Part shown: positions 45,010-53,918 of the stretch, piece by piece
Position numbering within the stretch: the first letter of the stretch is position 1
Layout of the letters: each line of letters starts with the position of its first letter
Made by a program: the position numbers and the translations under genes
Source of the DNA: Bacillus_P idriensis_A
GTDB lineage: Bacteria > Bacillota > Bacilli > Bacillales > Bacillaceae
DNA: 64,000 nt
Assembly: GCF_050483325.1 (NCBI RefSeq)
Contig: NZ_JBCMYF010000017.1
Span: forward strand, 1-64,000
Direction: 5' to 3'
Notes under the pieces: generated by a model
The model's database searches: none
Told to the model about the DNA's origin: nothing
The model's input: the letters and a program-made list of their open reading frames with translations, nothing else

Positions 45010-46914
45010 ATGCGTATAAAATCACTTTCGAAAATTTCATTTTTACTGATTGCGACATTGTTCATGTGGATAAAAACATACATTGTCTACAAAACTAGTT
45101 TTGACATTAAAATTGAAAACTTTACCCAGGAATTTATCCTGTTCATAAACCCATTAAGCTTTCTTCTGTTCTTATTTGGATTTGGGCTGTTTATGAAAGA
45201 GAAAAACCGCAACAGGTACATTTTAGGGGCAAGCATCATTGTTACTGCTGTCCTTATAGCCAACATTGTATTCTACCGGTTCTTTAATGATTTCTTAACG
45301 ATTCCTGTATTATTCCAGACAAGCAATATGGGGGATCTCGGAAGCAGTATATCGTCATTATTTGAACCTTTTGATTTATTGCTTCTTGTTGATATCGTCA
45401 TCCTCATCTGGCTGATGAAACGTCCAAGCTTTCAGACTGGATCATCTGTCACTAGAAAGGAAAAGACAGCTTATTATCTATTGGTAGCAGGAATCTTTTT
45501 CTTTAACCTTGGATTAGCAGAAACAGAGCGCCCTCAGCTTTTAACACGCTCATTTGACCGTGAAATGCTTGTAAAGAACATCAGCGTTTATAACTTTCAT
45601 GTTTATGACGGAGTTCTTCAGTCTAAAACATCTGCACAGCGTGCGCTGGCAGACAGCAATAGTTTGACTGAGATTGAAAACTATGTAAAAGCAAATAAAA
45701 AAGAGCCAAATGATGATATGTTCGGCATTGCAGAAGGCCGAAATGTCATTATGGTTTCATTAGAGTCAACACAGAGCTTTGTCATCAATGAAAAAATAAA
45801 TGGAAAAGAAATTACTCCATTCCTGAATGATTTCATTGGGGAAAGCTACAATTTTGACAATTTCTATCATCAAACCGGCCAGGGGAAAACTTCTGACTCA
45901 GAGTTTATAGTGGATAACTCGCTTTACCCTCTTGGACGCGGTGCAGTATTTTTCACAAACAGCAACAACGAATATGCAGCCACTCCTGAATTATTGAAAG
46001 ATAAGGGCTACTACTCAGCTGTTTTCCATGCAAACAATAAAAGCTTCTGGAATCGTGACATCATGTATCAGGCTTTAGGGTACGACAGATTCTTTGATGT
46101 AAATGATTACGAAGTAAACGAGGAAAATTCAGTAGGCTGGGGACTGAAAGACAAGGAATTCTTTGAACAGTCCGTTGATCATATGAAAGAATTGCCACAG
46201 CCATTTTACAGCAAACATATTACGCTCACAAATCACTTCCCATTCGAACTGAATGAAGAAGATAAAATGGTAGATGAGTTTAATTCAAACAGTAAAACAT
46301 TGAACAATTATTTCCCTACGGTCCGTTACCAGGATGAAGCTTTGAAACATTTTATACAAAAGCTTAAAGATGAAGGGTTATATGAAAATTCAATTATAGT
46401 CCTATATGGTGATCACTATGGCATTTCTGAAAATCATAATGCTGCAATGGGTCAATTCTTAGGCAAGGAAGTCACGCCTTTTGATGAAATTCAGTTGCAA
46501 AGGGTCCCATTTGTCGTTCATATTCCGGGTGTAACGGATAAAAAACCTGAAACGATTTCAGATGTCTCCGGTCAAATTGACATTCGTCCTACACTTATGC
46601 ATTTATTGGGTATTGAGACGAAAGAAGAGATTGAATTCGGCAAAGATTTATTCTCGAAAGACAAATTGCCGTTTACTGTTCTTCGTGATGGCAGCTTCAT
46701 TACAGACAAATTCGTCTATACGAGCGGAACATGCTACGATAAATCAACCGGCGAACCTGCCGAAGATAAAAATGCATGTGAGCCGTTTATGGAAAAAGCG
46801 AAGCAGGAATTAAATTACTCAGATAAAATCATTTATGGAGATCTTTTGCGCTTCTATGATGAAATGAAAAACGGTAAAGAAAAGAAAGAGCCTGAAAAAG
46901 AATCCGATAAATAA
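45010..46914 (+). CDS. yqgS: LTA synthase family protein (YqgS-like sulfatase-fold phosphoglycerol transferase)
   Basis: This 634-residue protein has five N-terminal membrane segments (about 8-165) and a large extracellular sulfatase domain. VIMVSLESTQSF carries the metal site, QGKTSDSEFIVDNSLYP the catalytic threonine, and YGDHYG a later metal motif. An ALA site near residue 210 could allow signal peptidase release, as in LtaS. It polymerises glycerol phosphate, or primes it, for lipoteichoic acid. By position it is YqgS rather than the main LtaS. GAGGAGG precedes the ATG. Confidence 0.9.
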   Translation: MRIKSLSKISFLLIATLFMWIKTYIVYKTSFDIKIENFTQEFILFINPLSFLLFLFGFGLFMKEKNRNRYILGASIIVTAVLIANIVFYRFFNDFLTIPVLFQTSNMGDLGSSISSLFEPFDLLLLVDIVILIWLMKRPSFQTGSSVTRKEKTAYYLLVAGIFFFNLGLAETERPQLLTRSFDREMLVKNISVYNFHVYDGVLQSKTSAQRALADSNSLTEIENYVKANKKEPNDDMFGIAEGRNVIMVSLESTQSFVINEKINGKEITPFLNDFIGESYNFDNFYHQTGQGKTSDSEFIVDNSLYPLGRGAVFFTNSNNEYAATPELLKDKGYYSAVFHANNKSFWNRDIMYQALGYDRFFDVNDYEVNEENSVGWGLKDKEFFEQSVDHMKELPQPFYSKHITLTNHFPFELNEEDKMVDEFNSNSKTLNNYFPTVRYQDEALKHFIQKLKDEGLYENSIIVLYGDHYGISENHNAAMGQFLGKEVTPFDEIQLQRVPFVVHIPGVTDKKPETISDVSGQIDIRPTLMHLLGIETKEEIEFGKDLFSKDKLPFTVLRDGSFITDKFVYTSGTCYDKSTGEPAEDKNACEPFMEKAKQELNYSDKIIYGDLLRFYDEMKNGKEKKEPEKESDK

Positions 46915-46921
46915 CTATTCT

Positions 46922-46954
46922 AAAGCTTTGGCCTAGCGGCCAAAGCTTTTTTTA
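46922..46954 (+). terminator. Terminator after yqgS
   Basis: AAAGCTTTGGCC (46922-46933), TAGC, GGCCAAAGCTTT (46938-46949), T run. Confidence 0.9.
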
Positions 46955-47046
46955 TGTCATTCTTTATGACTGTTTTAAAGCGTTTAACAAGAATAGGGAA
47001 GTTAAATCATATGCTAATAGTGACCAAAAAGTCAGGGGGAATCAGG

Positions 47047-48186
47047 ATGAAAGTCAGATCAGAAAAAAACACAACCTTAAAGGAGCTGTCGAGTATTTTA
47101 AACGTCCATGAGCAGCTGCTTTACGATTCAAATCCTCATTTGAAAACAACGTTTATTAAGTCCGGTGAAACATTCCATATTCCTTTTACAGAAAAATTAA
47201 AATGTCACATATCGTCCACTTCCAAAGAGACACCACTAAGGAATATAATAGACTTTTACGAGGGTCATGATTCTATACCGCAGTCATCAGAGTTTATCCA
47301 AATAAAACGGGCATACGATTACAATGTTCTTCTTGAAGATCTGGCAAAAGTAACGGAAGCCTTTCCTTTTATAGAGAAGCGAACTATTGGATACAGCGTA
47401 CTCGGCCTTCCTATATTTGAACTTTTGATTGGAACAGGGACAAAAAAAGTACACATGAATGGATCGTTTCATGCAAATGAATGGATTACAACATCCGTAT
47501 TAATGTGCTGGCTGCATGAGTATCTTGAAGCAGTTGCAGATGGAGGCGCATTTGAAGGGCACGCTGCGATGGAACTGTATCAAAATACCACATTATCTTT
47601 TGTTCCGATGGTTAACCCGGATGGGGTTCAGCTTGTGATCAATGGACTGCCTGCTGAGCATTCTCATTATCAATCCGTCCTTTTCATGAATAACAACAGT
47701 TTAGATTTCGAGCAATGGAAAGCCAATATTAATGGAGTAGATCTGAATAACCAGTATCCTGCTTACTGGGAGATAGAAAAAGAAAGAAAAATACCTAAAA
47801 TTCCTTCATCGAGAGATTATCCTGGAGATGCGCCCCTTACTGAACCGGAATCAATTGCAATGGCTGAGCTTGCAAATGCCAGTGACTTTGATCTCATAGT
47901 GGCTGTACATACCCAGGGAGAGGAGATCTACTGGGGGTACATGAACTGTGAACCGGAGGAAGCATTGGCCGTTGTGACCGAATACAGCCGTCTCAGCGGA
48001 TATAAAGCGATAAAGAATATAGACAGTCATGCAGGTTTTCGGGATTGGTTTATTTATGATAAGAAAAAATGCGGTTTTACGATAGAACTGGGGATTGGAG
48101 TCAATCCGCTTCCGCTGAACCAATTTGATGAAATTTATGAAAAGAGCAGAGGGATTTTCTGGGCATCATTATATTCTTTAAAATAA
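47047..48186 (+). CDS. yqgT: Gamma-D-glutamyl-L-diamino acid endopeptidase-like M14 peptidase (YqgT)
   Basis: This 379-residue protein starts with a LysM-like wall-binding segment (residues 1-50). A zinc carboxypeptidase M14 domain follows, with H142-A-N-E145-W as first zinc ligands, NPDGVQ, a later His in VAVHTQGEE and the catalytic Glu in GFTIELG. It probably cuts the D-Glu to diaminopimelate bond in peptidoglycan peptides. ATG 47047 follows a GGGGG site; the longer open frame from 46954 has no ribosome site and includes terminator sequence. Confidence 0.86.
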   Translation: MKVRSEKNTTLKELSSILNVHEQLLYDSNPHLKTTFIKSGETFHIPFTEKLKCHISSTSKETPLRNIIDFYEGHDSIPQSSEFIQIKRAYDYNVLLEDLAKVTEAFPFIEKRTIGYSVLGLPIFELLIGTGTKKVHMNGSFHANEWITTSVLMCWLHEYLEAVADGGAFEGHAAMELYQNTTLSFVPMVNPDGVQLVINGLPAEHSHYQSVLFMNNNSLDFEQWKANINGVDLNNQYPAYWEIEKERKIPKIPSSRDYPGDAPLTEPESIAMAELANASDFDLIVAVHTQGEEIYWGYMNCEPEEALAVVTEYSRLSGYKAIKNIDSHAGFRDWFIYDKKKCGFTIELGIGVNPLPLNQFDEIYEKSRGIFWASLYSLK

Positions 48187-48250
48187 TGAAACAAGCAGGC
48201 TGACTGAAACGTAATACTAGATGTGACTTATAAGAGGGGAGTATTTGTTG

Positions 48251-49354
48251 ATGAGATTCAGAATTACATTACTGGCATTCATTATGGCAATCATATTCAC
48301 TGGCTGTTCACAGCAATCTCATCACCCTCATGATGTTTCTGAACTTGCAGAGATGCGGAAGCCGGCAACAGTAGAAAGATACCTTTCAGTGGATTTTCTT
48401 GAGGAAAAAAATCTTATTCCCATTGCGGATGAGAATTTCTTTTCAGTTGAAGGTTGGCTTGATGATCAGCATGTTTTATATTTAAGCGAGAATGCAGAAA
48501 AATCAACGGTTTATAAATATAATCTTTTTACAGGTCAAAAAGAGAAAATTTTCGAATCCGCAGCGTCAATCGTGCAGCTCGAATTGAATCCTGATAAAAA
48601 CTTAATTCTAGTTCATGCCAGTCCATCAAGTTTTGAGGCAGAAATGACGATAATTGATCCAATGGGAAATGTAAAGACGAAAAGGTCTATTCCCTCTTCT
48701 GAGCTTACTTTTTCATGGAGTCCTTCCGGAGAACGTTTATTTTTGACCTCTTTTGATGAAAACTGGACGTTTCAAACATTTATATTGAATATGAGCGATT
48801 TCTCATTAGATAAAAATCCTGTGGAAATTCCATTTATTCAGTGGCTCTCTGATGAGGATGTAACGTATCTGAAATGGGATGAAGCGGAACCTCAACTTAC
48901 AGCTCCATTATATAAGCATTCTATAGCGAGCAATAAAGAAATCCTGATTGCAGAACATATTATTTCTCACGCGAATTTTAAAGATCTTTCATTTGCTGTT
49001 GTCGTTGAGAATGAAGAAGAATCAATCGGTTCTTATACTTTTTATGATCGTAATTACGAGGATTACATCTATTCATTTGAAGAAGAGCTGCTGCCGCTTT
49101 ACTCGGAATGGCTTGTGCCTGAGTTTGATTATTCAAGCAGAAGCGGCCTGTTTTATACATTTGTTCCAGCAGAAGAAAATAAATTCAATCTAACAGCCGT
49201 TGATCCTAAGAATAAAAAAACTGAGATTGTCTTAAAAAATATGGATAACAGCGACATCAAACTTTCTCCAAACGGAGAACTTGCTTTGTACGGATCCTAT
49301 TTGGAATATGTAATTAACTTGAAAGACTCCGAAATTAAAGGTATTGTAAAATGA
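48251..49354 (+). CDS. yqgU: Lipoprotein YqgU
   Basis: This 367-residue protein is predicted to be exported, with lipobox IFTGC (Cys at about 19). After the linker it contains repeated beta-strand blocks resembling a TolB/beta-propeller (SWSPSGERLFLTSF, KLSPNGELALYGSY). Its function is unknown. ATG 48251 is nine bases after AGAGGGGAG; TTG codons at 48245 and 48248 are alternatives. It lies downstream of yqgT, as in B. subtilis. Confidence 0.84.
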   Translation: MRFRITLLAFIMAIIFTGCSQQSHHPHDVSELAEMRKPATVERYLSVDFLEEKNLIPIADENFFSVEGWLDDQHVLYLSENAEKSTVYKYNLFTGQKEKIFESAASIVQLELNPDKNLILVHASPSSFEAEMTIIDPMGNVKTKRSIPSSELTFSWSPSGERLFLTSFDENWTFQTFILNMSDFSLDKNPVEIPFIQWLSDEDVTYLKWDEAEPQLTAPLYKHSIASNKEILIAEHIISHANFKDLSFAVVVENEEESIGSYTFYDRNYEDYIYSFEEELLPLYSEWLVPEFDYSSRSGLFYTFVPAEENKFNLTAVDPKNKKTEIVLKNMDNSDIKLSPNGELALYGSYLEYVINLKDSEIKGIVK

Positions 49355-49387
49355 AAAGACATCAGGGTTAAGGAGGCGGTAGAATTT

Positions 49388-49702
49388 ATGGCAATTGCAG
49401 ACGTAACTGTTATTCCGATAGGAACTGAAACGGCAAGTGTTAGTGAATATGTGGCTGCCGTTCAATCTATTCTTAAAGAGTTTGAGCGCGAAGGCAAAAT
49501 TAAATTTCAGCTTACTCCAATGAATACAATTATTGAGGGTGAATTATCTGATTTGCTCAATGTGATTAAAGCCATTCATGAATCACCGTTTGAGAAGGGG
49601 ATTCAGCGTGTGGCTACTAATATCCGCATCGATGACCGAAGAGATAAACCTTCAACGATGGAGAGCAAGCTAAACAGTGTAAACCGTCATTCAAAGCTGT
49701 AA
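49388..49702 (+). CDS. yqgV: MTH1187 family thiamine-binding protein (YqgV)
   Basis: This 104-residue DUF77/UPF0045 protein has a ferredoxin-like fold. Its signature includes VTVIPIGTETASVSEYVA and LTPMNTIIEG. Relatives bind thiamine or hydroxymethylpyrimidine and are often linked to its transport. AAGGAGGC is the ribosome site. It is followed by two successive strong terminators. Confidence 0.88.
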   Translation: MAIADVTVIPIGTETASVSEYVAAVQSILKEFEREGKIKFQLTPMNTIIEGELSDLLNVIKAIHESPFEKGIQRVATNIRIDDRRDKPSTMESKLNSVNRHSKL

Positions 49703-49717
49703 TCACTTTGGGAAAAG

Positions 49718-49772
49718 AAAAAGCGGCTCTAGTCTATGTCTGCTTGCGCAGACTGACTCGAGCCGCTTTTTT
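49718..49772 (+). terminator. Long nested terminator after yqgV
   Basis: AAAAAGCGGCTC (from 49718) pairs with GAGCCGCTTTT (49760-49770). Inside it, AGTC/GACT and GTCTGC-TTGC-GCAGAC pair further, giving a nearly continuous 55-base hairpin before a T run. Confidence 0.85.
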
Positions 49773-49817
49773 GGTTTGCGCTTCGCTGCCGGGCAGAGTT
49801 GTTCATACTCTTCGAAC

Positions 49818-49863
49818 AATAAGGCACAGCAGGTATTGGCAATTCCTGCTGTGCCTTATTTTC
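49818..49863. terminator. Bidirectional terminator upstream of yqgW end
   Basis: AATAAGGCACAGCAGG (49818-49833) pairs perfectly with 49845-49860 around an 11-base loop. It lies 28 bases beyond the minus-strand yqgW stop and probably ends that gene. Confidence 0.85.
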
Positions 49864-49890
49864 ACTAAACGGGCACCTGCACTTTTATTA

Positions 49891-50064
49891 TTAATGCGCA
49901 GTCGGAAATCCATGATGGATGATAGTCATAAAAGTGAACCATCCAAACACTGCAAGAGTACCTCCGGCAAAGACGATGCCAAGTACGTTTTTGCCTTTAA
50001 ACGAGCGGTAAAGTCCGTATACAGACAGTAATGTAACAAGAGCGAATATAATAACTAATCCCAT
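49891..50064 (-). CDS. yqgW: YqgW-like small membrane protein (DUF2759)
   Basis: This 57-residue protein begins MGLVIIFALVTLLSVYG and has two hydrophobic segments (about 2-17 and 28-50) around a basic loop RSFKGKN, ending TIIHHGFPTAH. The family is known only from Bacillales and its function is unknown. On the minus strand CAGGGGGC lies about seven bases before ATG 50064. It is too short for routine gene calling but has a clear ribosome site and terminator. Confidence 0.85.
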   Translation of the reverse strand: MGLVIIFALVTLLSVYGLYRSFKGKNVLGIVFAGGTLAVFGWFTFMTIIHHGFPTAH

Positions 50065-50147
50065 TTTGAAGCCCCCTGACGTATGTAAGTCTTTTGTTAA
50101 TGGTGAAATGTAAACAGAATGAAAAACAAAATATTCCTTTTAATATT

Positions 50148-50612
50148 TTAAACGTTTTCATTCTGTTTGTCGAGGTCGAAATCAACCGTTACTTCATATG
50201 ATTGAGCAATTTTTTGAACAAGCTCAGAGTCATTGCTGCCGGCATAAAACGTCTGATCACTGACAGCGAGTAAATGTTCTTCAATTTGCAGGATGCACAT
50301 TTTCATTTGAGTGATTTCAGTTGATTTAAGCTGAAACTGACAGACCATTTCCTTGAATAGGTAGTAATTGCGTGACTCTGTAATCATTCCATAGTCTGTA
50401 TAAGAACTGTATATCTCAGTGGGGTGCAGCTGGATTAATTCGTGCATTTCCTCATAAATGTTTTTGGCGATAAATTGATTTTTTAATAGAATTGCCTGCT
50501 CGGAGCAATCTGTTATCAGTATGCTGCCATCTGAATCACAGTATTCATAGTCGGCAATGATCTCTTTAACATCTGCGTCTGAATGATATTCGACTCCGTA
50601 ATATACTTTCAC
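50148..50612 (-). CDS. Hypothetical protein
   Basis: I do not recognise this protein of about 154 residues. It is soluble and acidic, with several Cys and Tyr, and opens VKVYYGVEYHSDADVKEIIADYE. GTG 50612 is chosen because AGGGAGTGA is well spaced from it; GTG 50624 is the alternative and adds four residues. It is transcribed opposite to yqgX, with a short divergent promoter region between. Confidence 0.65.
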   Translation of the reverse strand: MKVYYGVEYHSDADVKEIIADYEYCDSDGSILITDCSEQAILLKNQFIAKNIYEEMHELIQLHPTEIYSSYTDYGMITESRNYYLFKEMVCQFQLKSTEITQMKMCILQIEEHLLAVSDQTFYAGSNDSELVQKIAQSYEVTVDFDLDKQNENV

Positions 50613-50694
50613 CCCGCATTTCACTCCCTGATATTTAGTTCAACATAAGTTTAGTGTAAAATAGAAAGAAAAATCATGCAATCGGGGTGTTCAT

Positions 50695-51327
50695 ATGAAA
50701 TGGGAGCAGATGCCTTTAGGTCCTCTCCAAACGAATTGTTATCTAGTATCGAATGCGGTGAAAGAATGTCTTGTCATCGATCCTGGAAGTGAAGGCAGAA
50801 AGTTGATTCAGCATATTCAAAAAAGAGGATTAAAGCCAATCGCGATTTTGCTGACACATGCACACTTTGATCACATTGGAGCTGTAGATGAGATAAGGGA
50901 TCAATTTAAGATACCGGTATACATTCACCGTCTAGAAAAAAAATGGCTTTCAAATCCAGCCATGAACGGATCGGTTGCTTTTATGTCACAGACCATTTCT
51001 GCGCGAGAAGCAGATCACTTAATTGACCAGGAAGATGCACTCACACTGGGCTCTTTTTCCTGTCAAATATTTGAAACACCTGGACATTCACCAGGCAGCA
51101 TTTCTTTTTATTTTAAAGAAGGCGGCTTTGTTGTTTCAGGGGATGCTTTATTTGCAGGCAGTATCGGCAGAACTGATTTGCCGCAGGGTGATCATGGTCA
51201 ATTAATAAAAAGCATTCATCAAAAGCTGCTTACTCTTCCAGAAGATACTATAGTTCTTCCTGGACACGGACAAGATACAACAATCGAACTCGAAATGGAA
51301 AGCAATCCATATTTAAATGGCTTTTAA
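50695..51327 (+). CDS. yqgX: Metallo-beta-lactamase fold hydrolase YqgX (glyoxalase II-like)
   Basis: This 210-residue protein has the dinuclear metal motif THAHFDHIG (about 59-67), further ligands in ETPGHSPGS and SGDALFAGSIGRTDLP, and PGHGQDTT at the end. It fits the short glyoxalase II-like/persulfide dioxygenase branch, and the natural substrate is unclear. The ATG overlaps no other gene, with a GGGGTG site nearby. Its end overlaps the methyltransferase start by 11 bases. Confidence 0.9.
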   Translation: MKWEQMPLGPLQTNCYLVSNAVKECLVIDPGSEGRKLIQHIQKRGLKPIAILLTHAHFDHIGAVDEIRDQFKIPVYIHRLEKKWLSNPAMNGSVAFMSQTISAREADHLIDQEDALTLGSFSCQIFETPGHSPGSISFYFKEGGFVVSGDALFAGSIGRTDLPQGDHGQLIKSIHQKLLTLPEDTIVLPGHGQDTTIELEMESNPYLNGF

Positions 51328-52426
51328 AGAAAAGATGATTCAGTCTGTTATTGACTTTATAAATAATCAAGGCGGAGCGATCACATACTCAGAATACATG
51401 AATCTTGTCCTTTATCATCCAGAGCTCGGCTATTATTCAAAAAGGGACAAAAAAATCGGCAAAGACGGGGATTTTTATACGTCCAGCAATGTTTCTGATG
51501 TTTTTGCAAAAGTATTTGCCAATCTGTTTGCAAGGCTCGTAAAAAGCGGGGCTGCAGAGCCCTTCTTTTGTGAGCTCGGCGGGGGAACAGGAAGATTTCT
51601 TTCAGCCATGCTCCGCGAATGGGAGGAAATTTCTCCAGAGACATTCAAAGTATTGAACGTATATTCGGTTGAAAAAAGCGGATTTCACAGAGAACTGCAA
51701 TCAGCAAATGTGAAGATAAACCGCCATACATCTATTTCTTCCATAGATGAACTCCCAAAACCATACAGCGGCATATTATTTTCAAACGAACTGTTCGATG
51801 CCTTTCCTGTCGAGGTTATAGAAAAAAAGGATAATCAATTGTTTGAAGTGCGGATCTCCTTTAATCAAGAAAATAAACTTGTAGAAAAACGTATTCCTTT
51901 AAAAAATGATAAAATAAAACAGTACTTAAATTGGCAGGGAATCAAGCTTTGTGAAGGACAGCGCTTTGAGATTCCGCTCGCCATGCTCGAATATTTAGAA
52001 AAAATAAATGCCTTAGCAGATCAGGCAGTCATTGTTACAATTGACTATGGATATACAAATAAAGAATGGCAGCATCCAGCCAGATATGAAGGAAGCATGA
52101 GAGGGTACTTGAGGCATAGAATGATGACTCCGCTTTCGAACCCTTTTGAAATGGATTTGACTGCACACATCCACTTTGATGCACTTGAGAAACGGGCAGT
52201 GGAGTTTGGCTGGAATTTGCTGAAAAGCGAAAGGCAGGATCTATTTTTGGCGAACGCAGGAATTCTCTCATACCTTTTGGAAAATGGAGATCTAAATCCC
52301 TTTGGAGAAGCGGCCAAACAAAATAGAGCGATCAGAAATTTAATTATGCCGGATGGGATGAGTTCTTCTTTTCAAGTATTTATACATGAAAAGGGTACAA
52401 GCCTTAAGGAAAAAGATATCTATTAA
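51317..52426 (+). CDS. MidA-like SAM-dependent methyltransferase (DUF185)
   Basis: This 369-residue class I methyltransferase of the NDUFAF7/MidA family has the SAM motif ELGGGTGRFL (about 82-91), GILFSNELFDAFPVEV and TIDYGY. In eukaryotes the relative methylates an arginine of a respiratory complex I subunit; bacterial targets are unknown. The start overlaps yqgX and has only a weak GGAAAG upstream, so translational coupling is likely. Confidence 0.87.
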   Translation: MAFKEKMIQSVIDFINNQGGAITYSEYMNLVLYHPELGYYSKRDKKIGKDGDFYTSSNVSDVFAKVFANLFARLVKSGAAEPFFCELGGGTGRFLSAMLREWEEISPETFKVLNVYSVEKSGFHRELQSANVKINRHTSISSIDELPKPYSGILFSNELFDAFPVEVIEKKDNQLFEVRISFNQENKLVEKRIPLKNDKIKQYLNWQGIKLCEGQRFEIPLAMLEYLEKINALADQAVIVTIDYGYTNKEWQHPARYEGSMRGYLRHRMMTPLSNPFEMDLTAHIHFDALEKRAVEFGWNLLKSERQDLFLANAGILSYLLENGDLNPFGEAAKQNRAIRNLIMPDGMSSSFQVFIHEKGTSLKEKDIY

Positions 52427-52463
52427 AAAAAGGTGAACTGCATCTGGCAGCTCACCTTTTTTA
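52425..52463. terminator. Bidirectional terminator between the methyltransferase gene and yqgY
   Basis: AAAAAAGGTGA-CTGC pairs with GCAG-TCACCTTTTTT (52425-52462) with one mismatch. Confidence 0.87.
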
Positions 52464-52467
52464 TTTA

Positions 52468-52713
52468 TTAATGTCCGCCCTGTCCAGGCACCATCATAAA
52501 TGTTGTCCAATATGTAAAGCCTACGAAGAAAACGGTTAAATATGCTCCAAAAATGTAAATATACATGCGTTCAGATAATTTTAAATAAGATAAAAGCACG
52601 AAAAATCCAGTCTGTCCGAAGAATAATAATGAAGTCGTTTTCATATCTCCCAAATAAAACATGACAGCAAAGATGCCAGTCCAAAAGCCTAATACTCGGA
52701 ACATGCGATCCAT
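52468..52713 (-). CDS. yqgY: DUF2626 membrane protein YqgY
   Basis: This 81-residue protein begins MDRMFRVLGFWTGIFAVMFYLGD and has three hydrophobic segments separated by short loops, matching DUF2626. Its function is unknown. Its promoter TTTACA-18-TATAAT is visible upstream on the minus strand (52789 to 52760). Confidence 0.85.
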   Translation of the reverse strand: MDRMFRVLGFWTGIFAVMFYLGDMKTTSLLFFGQTGFFVLLSYLKLSERMYIYIFGAYLTVFFVGFTYWTTFMMVPGQGGH

Positions 52714-52759
52714 ATGTCAATCCCTCCTTTGTTTAGTCCCTAAGTCCATCACTTTTTTT

Positions 52760-52800
52760 ATTATAATGTACGTCCAATACCATTGTAAATAGCGTTTACA
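52760..52800 (-). promoter_or_regulatory. yqgY promoter within a TGTAAA-TTTACA inverted repeat
   Basis: On the minus strand, TTTACA (52789-52784) and TATAAT (52765-52760) are spaced 18 bases. The -35 is the left arm of TGTAAA-TAGCG-TTTACA (52784-52800), which may be an operator or a symmetrical divergent promoter. Confidence 0.55.
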
Positions 52801-52983
52801 TTCTAGAAGTGCCATTTATGTAACAAAGTGTAAACTTTTCATGAAAAAAAGATGGTTAATTCAAGGTTTATCGCTGTACAAAAGTTAAACAAATACTGTA
52901 CAATCGAATTAGAAAGTAAGAATTGCTGCCGGAAGAGCGTTATTTTTATTCAAACCTTATACAAGAATGGGAGATGAAGAACA

Positions 52984-53364
52984 ATGAACGAGTTACTCTT
53001 TTATAGTTATCCAAGCTGCACATCATGCAGAAAAACGAAACATTGGCTAAAAGCGCACAAGGTCGAATTCAGTGAAAAGCATTTGTTTCGTGAAACTCCT
53101 TCTTATACAGAACTTCAGAAAATTCTTCAGCTAACAACAGATGGCATGGATGAGATTTTAGCTACCCGCAGCCAAACGTATAAAGATTTAAATTTAAATA
53201 TTGATGATCTTCCATTATCAGATGTCATAAGACTGATTATTGACGAGCCTAAGCTTTTAAGAAGACCGATTATAACAGATGGAAAAAAGCTGGTTGTTGG
53301 TTATAATCCCCAAGCTTTGACAAAACTTGCAAAGAAAAAGGAAATTCATAAATCTGTATCATAA
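52984..53364 (+). CDS. mgsR: MgsR/Spx family transcriptional regulator (ArsC fold)
   Basis: This 126-residue protein starts LLFYSYPSCTSCRKTKHWL, with the redox pair C-T-S-C at about 12-15, and has the Spx/ArsC motifs LLRRPIITDGKKLVVGYNP. By position (after yqgY, before comG) it is YqgZ/MgsR, which modulates part of the SigB stress regulon with RNA polymerase. It is full length, with a ribosome site GGGAGATGA. It is not arsenate reductase, given the regulator-type C-terminus. Confidence 0.85.
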   Translation: MNELLFYSYPSCTSCRKTKHWLKAHKVEFSEKHLFRETPSYTELQKILQLTTDGMDEILATRSQTYKDLNLNIDDLPLSDVIRLIIDEPKLLRRPIITDGKKLVVGYNPQALTKLAKKKEIHKSVS

Positions 53365-53367
53365 TTT

Positions 53368-53390
53368 ATAAAGAACGCTTTGTTCTTTAT
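53368..53390. other. Inverted AAAGAAC-GCTTT-GTTCTTT repeat after mgsR
   Basis: ATAAAGAAC (53368-53376) pairs with GTTCTTTAT (53382-53390). No T run follows. It could be a weak mgsR terminator, or an operator of GTTCTTT type like those of SinR; another AAAGAAC lies at 53528-53534. Confidence 0.45.
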
Positions 53391-53551
53391 CGGAAACGAA
53401 AAAGTGAGGATAATAGAGGAATCGCCAGAAATACAAAGTAAATAAATTATATATTAGGAAATCAACCATTTTTGGCTATTTTCAATCCGCCATTTTCTTT
53501 GTATAGTGAATACAAATAGTTCATTATAAAGAACGAAAAGGTGGAGCTGAA

Positions 53552-53800
53552 ATGACAGAAATTCAATTCTTTTTAGAGGGCATTGGCAATAGGAATGTAG
53601 CAACTGACTATTCAAGTCCAAATTATATTTCCAATGAAGTAAGCATTGAGAAAGCCTCAAAAGATTTCGCTAAAAAAAACAAACTTAAATACATTGACCA
53701 TGAAATTCTAAACAGCGGTTACCGGGTATATTATATGAAACCGTCATTGCTTAAATCAAAGCGCAAGCCGTACATTTATTATGCAAAAAGAGAAGCATAG
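53552..53800 (+). CDS. Hypothetical small protein
   Basis: I do not recognise this 82-residue basic protein. It is Lys/Tyr/Ser-rich with no membrane segment (MTEIQFFLEGIGNRNVATDY at the start, KSKRKPYIYYAKREA at the end). AAAGGTGGAGC supplies a good ribosome site. TTTTCA-17-TATAGT (53479-53507) is a plausible promoter, and GTTC-ATTATAAA-GAAC (53519-53534) overlaps the start of the transcript. A long terminator follows, so the gene is probably real. Confidence 0.65.
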   Translation: MTEIQFFLEGIGNRNVATDYSSPNYISNEVSIEKASKDFAKKNKLKYIDHEILNSGYRVYYMKPSLLKSKRKPYIYYAKREA

Positions 53801-53839
53801 AAAAAACCCTTGGGACATTCCCGGGGTTTTTTCTATGCT
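53794..53839. terminator. Long bidirectional terminator beside tRNA-Gln
   Basis: AGCATAGAAAAAACCC (53794-53809) pairs perfectly with 53824-53839. An inner GGGA/TCCC extends the hairpin. It serves the small plus-strand gene and the minus-strand tRNA. Confidence 0.88.
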
Positions 53840-53846
53840 TATTGAA

Positions 53847-53918
53847 CTGGGCTAGCTGGATTCGAACCAGCGCATGACGGAGTCAAAGTCCGTTGCCTTA
53901 CCGCTTGGCTATAGCCCA
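53847..53918 (-). tRNA. tRNA-Gln (anticodon UUG)
   Basis: On the minus strand the 72-base sequence opens TGGGCTATAGCCAAGCGG. It has acceptor stem TGGGCTA/TAGCCCA, anticodon arm ACGGA-CTTTGAC-TCCGT with anticodon TTG, and T arm GCTGGTTCGAATCCAGC. The discriminator is G and CCA is not encoded. It is an isolated single tRNA gene between mgsR and comGA. Confidence 0.95.

Noticed and set aside
46954..47046. N-terminal extension of yqgT
   Set aside because: No ribosome site, and it begins at the T run of the preceding terminator. The family-like start is ATG 47047.
49708..50031. 107-codon open frame on the plus strand after yqgV
   Set aside because: It runs through two strong terminators and antisense to the better supported yqgW (DUF2759), and the Arg/Leu-rich translation is unlike a real protein.
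52874..52904. Repeated CTGTACAA before mgsR as a regulator site
   Set aside because: Two 8-base direct copies 23 bases apart can occur by chance in this AT-rich stretch, and no known regulator fits.
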